IMG/VR virus record: IMGVR_UViG_3300030389_001666
Span: 1-26,492 of that record
Source of the DNA: a virus
Direction: 5' to 3' (one strand)
DNA: 26,492 nucleotides
The notes beneath the pieces are model-generated. The model saw nothing but the letters and a program-made list of their open reading frames with translations. It was not told the origin of the DNA and did no database searches. How positions within the stretch are numbered: the first letter of the stretch is position 1; every line of letters starts with the position of its first letter. The translations under genes were made by a program, and so were the position numbers. This document shows, piece after piece, positions 21,982 through 26,492 of the stretch.

Positions 21982-22224
21982 ATGAGCAATTTTAACACAC
22001 AATCAACTGAGAGTCAGTCAGTTACAACCTTAAAAGAGGACACGTCATACACTAATGACAAAGGAGAGTCAATCCTAGTGAAGCAAATAACATACTACAC
22101 AGAGCTAGACGGATATAGATACATAGATGGAGCTTTCTGTGACGAGTTTGATGTGAATGGCGGATTTCAAAATCGAGGCTGGTATCCTATCAGAGCGATA
22201 GAAAGATTCACAAACAAAGCATAG
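21982..22224 (+). CDS. Hypothetical small protein (80 aa)
   Basis: An 80-residue protein. The frame is open from 21934, but ATG 21982 follows an A-rich leader and is preferred. It has a Ser/Thr/Gln-rich start (MSNFNTQSTESQSVTTLKED) and a more ordered end with aromatic residues (KQITYYTELDGYRYIDGAFCDEFDVNGGFQNRGWYPIRAIERF). I recognise no family. First gene after the terminator; it probably belongs to an early/middle transcription unit. Confidence 0.6.
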   Translation: MSNFNTQSTESQSVTTLKEDTSYTNDKGESILVKQITYYTELDGYRYIDGAFCDEFDVNGGFQNRGWYPIRAIERFTNKA

Positions 22225-22301
22225 GCAATCTGATGAGCACCTTAATGGTCGAAACGTCGAGAGACGTCATTGTCAAACAAACACAAAAAAACAATTTTAA
22301 G

Positions 22302-23552
22302 ATGTTACAATCAATCACACTTACAGAACTAGAGACAGCGATGCTTAAGAGAATCCAGAATCTAGAAGTCGACGGAATCGGAATGGGCTTTTCAGAGTTC
22401 GACGGCTACAACCTAACACCTCAGGAGAAGGGAGTGCTCAGCTCTCTGATTCAGAAAGGTATCGTTTACGATTCTACAGACGGAGAGGACGACTATCCGA
22501 CTCCTATGTATTGCTCAAGCTCTAAAGCTCCTCGTCTTCTTGATGAGGAGTCTGAGCACCCTAAGCTAGACTTAATCCTACAGATGGACAAAGACACTCT
22601 CAGAGAGTTCTTGCGTAACGCAGAGCAAAGGGTAGCTGAGGAGCTAGTTCGTCGATTCCCTTTCGGTCTTGACGGACAAAATTGGGAGAGAAGTCAGAAG
22701 GCTAAATCTGAGGTAATAAATCAGGTTAAAAAAGAGTTCAACGTAGACCTTCACGACGAGGAGTATCAGGAGCTACAATCAATCATCGACAGAGACGAGT
22801 ACAATCATCGTCTAGAGCTTGTAAGGGACATCTGTCATCTGTCATACAACTACGGATGTAATTGGAGATACGAGAATTTATACAAGGCTAATCGTAAGGC
22901 TTTCAAATGGTCTAAATACTTCACTAAGAAGGACGGCAAATACTACTCAAAAGCTCCTATGTTTGGACTAGAGAACGGAGAGCTAGTAGCTGAAAAGGTC
23001 GCTGGAGGATGGTGGAACGTGACACGCTACGGAAGTCACCTTAACTCACCTGATAGCTTAGTAGACATCATCAGAGATTATCAGGATTCTGTAGAATGGA
23101 GCAAGCGTATTGCTAAGGACGATATTAAGGAGCAAATTGAGCGCATAGGACACACACAGCTTGACGACAAGAGAGGTCTCTCTGATGCTGAGATTGAGCT
23201 GTTGATTTCAGAAGTAGAATCAGAGGGAGCTAAGCAAGAGCTATACACCTTCAAAGATGACAGCGTGAGACCTTTCATAGTAGAGGACGAAAAGACGTAC
23301 TTAAATGACCCTACCTACCTCATCGCTCCGACTACTTATCAGATAGCTCAGCAACGCTTAAAGATGCACAATGAAATCAAGAAGGCTTTCAGTCGTCAGA
23401 GCTACTATCAGAAAGAGCTTGCTAAGATTAACGCTGAGTATAACAGAGCTAAAAAAGAACTAGAGCAGAATCTAGCAATCCTAGAGCAGCTGACAAGCAA
23501 CAAAGCTCAGATTATTGACAGAATCGAATCAGGCGAAATCGTATACAAATAA
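22302..23552 (+). CDS. Large unknown protein with winged-helix-like start
   Basis: A 416-residue protein from ATG 22302 (LQSITLTELETAMLKRIQN). The frame is open from ATG 22233, but 22302 is preferred because an A-rich leader (AAAAAAACAATTTTAAG) precedes it, like that of 21982. The first ~60 residues look like a small helical/winged-helix domain (TELETAMLKRI...GVLSSLIQKGIV). The middle is Trp/Tyr/Asp-rich and predicted helical. The end is a clear coiled coil (RQSYYQKELAKINAEYNRAKKELEQNLAILEQLTSNKAQIIDRIESGE). No catalytic motif is visible. It may be a DNA-associated or replication accessory protein, but this is a guess. Confidence 0.65.
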   Translation: MLQSITLTELETAMLKRIQNLEVDGIGMGFSEFDGYNLTPQEKGVLSSLIQKGIVYDSTDGEDDYPTPMYCSSSKAPRLLDEESEHPKLDLILQMDKDTLREFLRNAEQRVAEELVRRFPFGLDGQNWERSQKAKSEVINQVKKEFNVDLHDEEYQELQSIIDRDEYNHRLELVRDICHLSYNYGCNWRYENLYKANRKAFKWSKYFTKKDGKYYSKAPMFGLENGELVAEKVAGGWWNVTRYGSHLNSPDSLVDIIRDYQDSVEWSKRIAKDDIKEQIERIGHTQLDDKRGLSDAEIELLISEVESEGAKQELYTFKDDSVRPFIVEDEKTYLNDPTYLIAPTTYQIAQQRLKMHNEIKKAFSRQSYYQKELAKINAEYNRAKKELEQNLAILEQLTSNKAQIIDRIESGEIVYK

Positions 23553-23572
23553 CCCCCTTAAATTCTTATCAA

Positions 23573-23833
23573 ATGGATAACGTAATTAAACACATCGAGA
23601 CAAAGATTGAAGAGCTTAACAGAAGTATCGAATACAATCAGAGAGAGCTGAAAATTGCGCAAGAGTTTTTGAACTTTTGCATCGTTAAAGAGAGAGCCGT
23701 TGAGCCAGCACAGCGAGACGTCGATTATCACACTCGTAGAATCAATGAAGCGACCCTTGAGCTAGATGTGTACTACACAGCTCAGGACGCAAAAGCGGAA
23801 GAAAAGCATCTAACATCATACCCTAAGAACTAA
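23573..23833 (+). CDS. Small coiled-coil protein (86 aa)
   Basis: An 86-residue protein with heptad-like helices (HIETKIEELNRSIEYNQRELKIAQEFLNF, then a second helix with NEATLELDVYYTAQDAKAEEKH). No family recognised. Its ATG follows a leader (TAACCCCCTTAAATTCTTATC) that resembles the 14581 leader. It overlaps the start of the next gene by one base (TAATG). Confidence 0.55.
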   Translation: MDNVIKHIETKIEELNRSIEYNQRELKIAQEFLNFCIVKERAVEPAQRDVDYHTRRINEATLELDVYYTAQDAKAEEKHLTSYPKN

Positions 23834-23979
23834 TGAAACCTAAGCTAGAAAGAAAGTTCAATATAGAACTACTATATTTTAACCTTATTAGAGACTTCTA
23901 CACTACTGAAGACTTAAAAAAGATAAGAGCTTTTATCGATGAAACTATTGAGGAAAGAGAAGACGGTCAAATCATATAA
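23833..23979 (+). CDS. Short ORF, charged helical protein (48 aa)
   Basis: MKPKLERKFNIELLYFNLIRD...: a 48-residue ORF from ATG 23833 (overlapping the previous stop) to TAA 23977-23979. It is helical and acidic toward the end (DETIEEREDGQ). Packed tightly between neighbours, so probably a gene. Function unknown. Confidence 0.5.
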   Translation: MKPKLERKFNIELLYFNLIRDFYTTEDLKKIRAFIDETIEEREDGQII

Positions 23980-23991
23980 CACATAGAAAAA

Positions 23992-24150
23992 ATGGACTTT
24001 AATTTTCAAGATTTACTAGACGAGCTTAGCTTAGAAGAGCTAAAGCGATTTAAGCACGCTCTCGGAGCTTATTATGAGCGCAGAGTACGAGAACGCCAGA
24101 AAGACATAGAAGACGCTCAGAACGCCTTAAAACAGCTTTTAGATGACTGA
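23992..24150 (+). CDS. Short ORF, acidic coiled-coil protein (52 aa)
   Basis: From ATG 23992 to TGA 24148-24150: MDFNFQDLLDELSLEELKRFKHALGAYYERRVRERQKDIEDAQNALKQLLDD. A single amphipathic helix with charged heptads. It overlaps the following gene by 8 nt. Together with the two preceding small genes it forms a run of short helical proteins, which are common in phage early regions and often inhibit host processes. No specific role can be assigned. Confidence 0.5.
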   Translation: MDFNFQDLLDELSLEELKRFKHALGAYYERRVRERQKDIEDAQNALKQLLDD

Positions 24151-24367
24151 TTCACTAATCCCCCCTTATATGGACATAAAGAGAGGAGCTGTAACTAAGA
24201 ACGAGCTTGACAAAATCAACACGAAGCTCACTTTCTATCTAGGGTATATTGAGTATCGCTCTAAGAACGCTTGGAGAGGTCAGGATAGCTCTTACATAGA
24301 GACAGACCTACAGAACATTTTAATCAGAATGAGGAACGACTTAATCACTAACGAGTCCCCTTTTTGA
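24143..24367 (+). CDS. Hypothetical protein (74 aa)
   Basis: MTDSLIPPYMDIKRGAVTKNELDKINTKLTFYLGYIEYRSKNAWRGQDSSYIETDLQNILIRMRNDLITNESPF. A 74-residue helical protein without recognised motif. Start ATG 24143 overlaps the previous stop. Its TGA at 24365-24367 overlaps the T-rich start of the non-coding segment. Confidence 0.5.
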   Translation: MTDSLIPPYMDIKRGAVTKNELDKINTKLTFYLGYIEYRSKNAWRGQDSSYIETDLQNILIRMRNDLITNESPF

Positions 24368-24420
24368 TTGTAAGTAAAAATTAGATAATTCGTTTAATAA
24401 TCAGGAGGCTAAACACCTCC
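24361..24420 (+). promoter_or_regulatory. Candidate promoter and leader hairpin of the 24436 gene
   Basis: TTTTTG (24361-24366), 19 nt, then TAATTCG (24386-24392) resembles the TTTG/TAnnTTTG pattern; the same TAAWTCGTTTA is at 14589-14599. Downstream GGAGG (24404-24408) pairs with CCTCC (24416-24420) to form a leader hairpin, followed by CACAAA (24420-24425) 10 nt before the ATG. Confidence 0.4.
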
Positions 24421-24435
24421 ACAAAATCAAATCAG

Positions 24436-24840
24436 ATGGTAGCATCTAAAATCAAAACAATCACCAAGACTAATAGCACTTGGGAAGGTCAATCGGGAAC
24501 GATGTACGACTATGACGTAGAAATGGAGGACGGAGCTAAAGGCGTAGCCTCAAGCACGTCACCAGAATCTCCTCCGTATGGAGAAGGCGACGAGGTAGAG
24601 TACACCTCTAAGACGAATAAGTGGGGCACTAAGCTCTCAATCAGAAGAGCTAACACATTCTCAGGAGGAGGAGGCTTCAAAGCCGACCCAGCACGAGAGA
24701 CGATTATAACTAATTCGTGGGCTATCGGGACGGCTGTGAATATAATGGGAGTCTGTCCAGAAAATACGAGCTACGATGACTATGTCGAGAGTGCTGGGCT
24801 TGTCGCTAAATTATTAATCTACAAACGTGACAACCTATGA
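24436..24840 (+). CDS. OB-fold-like (ssDNA-binding-like) protein
   Basis: A 134-residue protein. The segment 'GTMYDYDVEMEDGAKGVASS', 'GEGDEVEYTSKTNKWGTKLSIRRA' has the strand pattern of a small OB-fold, followed by a flexible FSGGGGFKADPAR and the string 'ETIITNSWAIGTAVNIMGVCPENTSYDDYVESAGLVAKLLIYK' common to uncharacterised replication-block proteins of Bacteroidetes phages. No acidic SSB tail (DDDIPF) at its own C-terminus. A single-stranded DNA-binding role is inferred from the fold-like pattern and its place upstream of the winged-helix protein and exonuclease; confidence is moderate. Overlaps the next gene by ATGA. Confidence 0.5.
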   Translation: MVASKIKTITKTNSTWEGQSGTMYDYDVEMEDGAKGVASSTSPESPPYGEGDEVEYTSKTNKWGTKLSIRRANTFSGGGGFKADPARETIITNSWAIGTAVNIMGVCPENTSYDDYVESAGLVAKLLIYKRDNL

Positions 24841-25238
24841 GCGTAGAAAGTATTAAAGCCTACGTCAATATCGTTGACGAGGTGAAACCTTTAGAGCGCA
24901 AAATTATCGAGCTACTTGCTTCGGGGGGCTATGCCCTCCGACAAGTCTCTCAGAAGCTCTTTATGCCCCTCCAAACAGCCTCAGCTCGTCTGAGCGAGCT
25001 TCACGACAGAGGCATTGTTGAGCAGCGAGGTAGAAAATACTATCTGACGTCAGTCGATAGGATTGAAGAGGTAAAGCAAAACAGACAGAAAATCCGTTTC
25101 GATAAGTGGGTCAAGCTAGGAGAGAAGGAAGGATTCTTTTCTAAGCTCGAAGCCCAAAAGCTAGACGAGTATTTCGATAGGTCGGGAAAGCCCCGACATA
25201 AATCAGAGGACATCCCTCAAGCAAAACTTCCATTTTAA
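24837..25238 (+). CDS. Winged-helix protein with SSB-tail/clamp-motif-like end
   Basis: A 133-residue protein with a winged-helix HTH (KPLERKIIELLASGGYALRQVSQKLFMPLQTASARLSELHDRGIVEQRGRKYYLT, ~17-71), then a charged helix. The C-terminus ends SEDIPQAKLPF. Terminal acidic residues followed by I/L-P-F mimic the C-terminal tip of bacterial SSB (DDDIPF), and QAKLPF also resembles clamp-binding motifs (QxxLxF, as in Hda QLSLPL). So it may recruit host DNA-repair or replication proteins. A transcription-factor role is also possible. It overlaps the previous gene by ATGA. Confidence 0.6.
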   Translation: MSVESIKAYVNIVDEVKPLERKIIELLASGGYALRQVSQKLFMPLQTASARLSELHDRGIVEQRGRKYYLTSVDRIEEVKQNRQKIRFDKWVKLGEKEGFFSKLEAQKLDEYFDRSGKPRHKSEDIPQAKLPF

Positions 25239-25244
25239 GAAAAT

Positions 25245-25472
25245 ATGGCACACATTCAGAACGACTTGAAAAAGTATATCAAAAAGCTCTACGGCACGCA
25301 AGCAAATTGCGCTCGTAGATTAGGCGTGACAACGATGTCCGTCCACAATTGGCACACACGCAACCCTAGAGGGATGCTTAAGTACGCTCCTGAGATTGTA
25401 TCTCAGGTGAATACGACTTGGACTCAGCTATCAGCGGAGGTCTTGTCAAGAGAATCAGAACTAAATCAATAA
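25245..25472 (+). CDS. Cro/HTH-like DNA-binding protein
   Basis: A 75-residue protein with an HTH pattern (GTQANCARRLGVTTMSVHNWHTRNPRGM, ~17-44), typical of small Cro/C1 or YdaS-like regulators. It probably represses or activates neighbouring phage promoters; the 25476-25491 hairpin and the upstream leader sequences are candidate targets. No repressor partner or integrase was found, so lysogeny control is not implied. It starts 6 nt after the preceding stop. Confidence 0.7.
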   Translation: MAHIQNDLKKYIKKLYGTQANCARRLGVTTMSVHNWHTRNPRGMLKYAPEIVSQVNTTWTQLSAEVLSRESELNQ

Positions 25473-25475
25473 CCA

Positions 25476-25491
25476 GAGGGACACCCCCCTC
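25476..25491 (+). promoter_or_regulatory. Leader hairpin before the 25506 gene
   Basis: GAGGG (25476-25480) pairs with CCCTC (25487-25491) around a C-rich loop, followed by CACAAA (25491-25496) 9 nt before the ATG. Same organisation as the 16489 and 24404 leaders. Confidence 0.4.
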
Positions 25492-25505
25492 ACAAATTTC
25501 TAACG

Positions 25506-25736
25506 ATGGCTAAAAAAGCTACACAGCCTCAAGAGGCAAAAGCTCCAAAGAGAGCACAATTAACAATCAAGACTCTACAGATAAAGGACGGAGATTGGAT
25601 TAACACATCTAAAGGATGGCAGCAATCTGTATCAGACGCTTATCGCAATAACGACGGAATCATTTGCGTCGAGATTGCTGATTGGGGAGAGTTTAAGTTT
25701 ATGAGCAACGACCAATCTATCACGATAGAACGCTAA
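25506..25736 (+). CDS. Small basic protein with SH3/OB-like pattern (76 aa)
   Basis: MAKKATQPQEAKAPKRAQLTIKTLQIKDGDWINTSKGWQQSVSDAYRNNDGIICVEIADWGEFKFMSNDQSITIER. A Lys/Ala/Pro-rich basic tail (1-16) then a compact strand-rich domain. No family recognised. The position right upstream of the exonuclease suggests a DNA-related accessory role, possibly binding to nucleic acid through the basic tail. Inference only. Confidence 0.5.
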   Translation: MAKKATQPQEAKAPKRAQLTIKTLQIKDGDWINTSKGWQQSVSDAYRNNDGIICVEIADWGEFKFMSNDQSITIER

Positions 25737-25771
25737 TCAAATGAGAAAAGAATAATCAAATGAGACAAGAA
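25734..25771 (+). repeat. Tandem 19-nt duplication with a 4-codon leader ORF
   Basis: TAATCAAATGAGAAAAGAA (25734-25752) is followed at once by TAATCAAATGAGACAAGAA (25753-25771), one mismatch. The first copy gives ATG AGA AAA GAA TAA (25741-25755), a complete MRKE ORF; the second gives the true exonuclease start (MRQE...). The first copy also overlaps the stop of the previous gene. Confidence 0.85.
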
Positions 25772-26470
25772 CTAACACCACTATCATACAGCTCTCTAAA
25801 GGAGTTTATGAAGTCTCCAGCTCATTTTTTAGCATATAAGAATCGAGAACTTAAGGAGACCCCAGCGATGAGATTCGGGACAGCCGTGCACTCGGCTATC
25901 CTAGAACCTCAGAAATTTATAAATCAATACGATAAGACAGACCTGAGGAGGAATACTAAAGCCTACAAGGAGCTAGATGACTCTAAGCTATGGCTAAGCT
26001 CCTCTGAATGGTCGTCTATCGAAGGAATCAAGAGAAGTATATCTCGCAACGTAAGCGCATCAGATGAGCTTTCTAAATGCGCTCACTTTGAGCAAGAGGT
26101 CAAGGGAGTAATAAAAGGCGTAGAGTTCAGAGGATTCGTCGATGCGATGAGTCAAGACACGATAATCGACCTTAAGACTACTCAAGACGCCTCTCCTGAT
26201 GGCTTTGCTAAGAGCGTATACAATTTTAGCTATCACTTACAAGCATCTATCTATCTAGAGCTTACGGGAGCAGACAGATATTTCATTCTAGCCGTAGAGA
26301 ATCAAAGCCCTTACTCGTGTGCTCTTTATGAGCTTAGTCAAGACGCTCTTGATTCTGGTCGTGCTATGCTTGAGAAGGGGATTGCTATGTTCAAAGATTG
26401 GGACGGAAGCTATCAAGGATATGAGAAGCACAATTTTCAGAAGTTAGACCTCCCTCGATGGGCTAAGTGA
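25760..26470 (+). CDS. PD-(D/E)XK exonuclease (DUF3799/RecE-like), complete copy
   Basis: A 236-residue protein. A helical lead (LSYSSLKEFMKSPAHFLAYKN...FGTAVHSAILEP, with H44) is followed by the nuclease core: D128 in GFVDAM, D137-x-K139 in DLKTT, and Q161-x3-Y165 in YHLQASIYLE. This order (GTxxH, then GxxD, then (D/E)xK, then QxxxY) is that of RecB/RecE-like phage exonucleases. It would produce 3' single strands for recombination with a partner such as an annealing or ssDNA-binding protein; the nearby OB-fold-like protein at 24436 is a candidate. The start ATG 25760 follows a duplicate leader (25734-25771). It shares all residues with the partial copy at 1-444. The final codon overlaps the next gene's ATG. 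Confidence 0.9.
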   Translation: MRQELTPLSYSSLKEFMKSPAHFLAYKNRELKETPAMRFGTAVHSAILEPQKFINQYDKTDLRRNTKAYKELDDSKLWLSSSEWSSIEGIKRSISRNVSASDELSKCAHFEQEVKGVIKGVEFRGFVDAMSQDTIIDLKTTQDASPDGFAKSVYNFSYHLQASIYLELTGADRYFILAVENQSPYSCALYELSQDALDSGRAMLEKGIAMFKDWDGSYQGYEKHNFQKLDLPRWAK

Positions 26471-26492
26471 TGGAGAGACAATTCAAGGGCAT
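26027..26492. repeat. Terminal repeat, right copy (466 bp, variant)
   Basis: Same 466 bases as 1-466, gap-free, with 15 silent differences. At 26161-26165 the coupled changes ACA-ATC to ACG-ATA avoid creating GATC. It holds the exonuclease C-terminal part and the first codons of the initiator gene. Confidence 0.95.
26470..26492 (+). CDS. Start of the HTH initiator-like gene (partial, second copy)
   Basis: ATG 26470 overlaps the exonuclease stop, exactly as at 444. Only seven codons (MERQFKG) are in the window; identical to the start of the 444-1115 gene. It marks where the circular map closes. Confidence 0.8.

Noticed and set aside
25245-25472. Lysogeny repressor/Cro switch
   Set aside because: Only a single small HTH protein is seen here, with no divergent partner, no integrase and no att-like site, so temperate life is not supported.

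Overview
The window is essentially one complete small genome of a tailed, siphovirus-like phage of a Bacteroidetes (probably flavobacterial) host. The host guess rests on three things seen here: many proteins have the look of Bacteroidetes-phage families (neck/tail proteins, XkdF-type protease, tail-tube-like protein starting MACNTT, DUF6712-like adaptor), genes start behind A/T-rich leaders with almost no Shine-Dalgarno sequence, and candidate promoters resemble the TTTG/TAnnTTTG type. All convincing genes are on the + strand, densely packed, often with overlapping stop/start codons. I see no integrase, repressor, tRNA, IS element or CRISPR array, so a virulent lifestyle is more likely than a temperate one, though this is inference.

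The last 466 bases (26027-26492) repeat the first 466 (1-466), so the map closes into a circle of about 26,026 bp. The copies are not identical: I count 15 substitutions, all synonymous, so the ends come from two diverged variants rather than from one exact terminal redundancy.

Layout: (a) 24436-26470 and 1-2920, replication/recombination/regulation: OB-fold-like protein, winged-helix protein, Cro-like HTH, PD-(D/E)XK exonuclease, an initiator-like HTH protein carrying four iteron-like repeats inside its gene (lambda O-like arrangement), NinG-like protein and a sigma-factor-like protein. (b) 3037-14417: small zinc-finger and DnaA-domain-IV-like proteins, terminase small and large subunits, tail-assembly protein with a probable -1 frameshift, neck and tail proteins, tape measure, XkdF-like protease. 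(c) 14619-20221: scaffold-like protein, major capsid, tail-tube-like protein, portal with C-terminal extensions, head adaptor. (d) 20267-21771: lysis cassette (membrane protein, M15 peptidase) with a metallophosphoesterase and another membrane protein, closed by a strong terminator. (e) 21982-24367: small and unknown genes.

The most interesting non-coding signals are: a ~68-bp gapped element present at 2928-2996 and, inverted, at 14463-14530, bracketing block (b); a complete absence, by eye, of GATC, CATG and GGCC; the iterons inside the initiator gene; the U9 frameshift site; and a recurrent hairpin + CACAAA leader before several genes.
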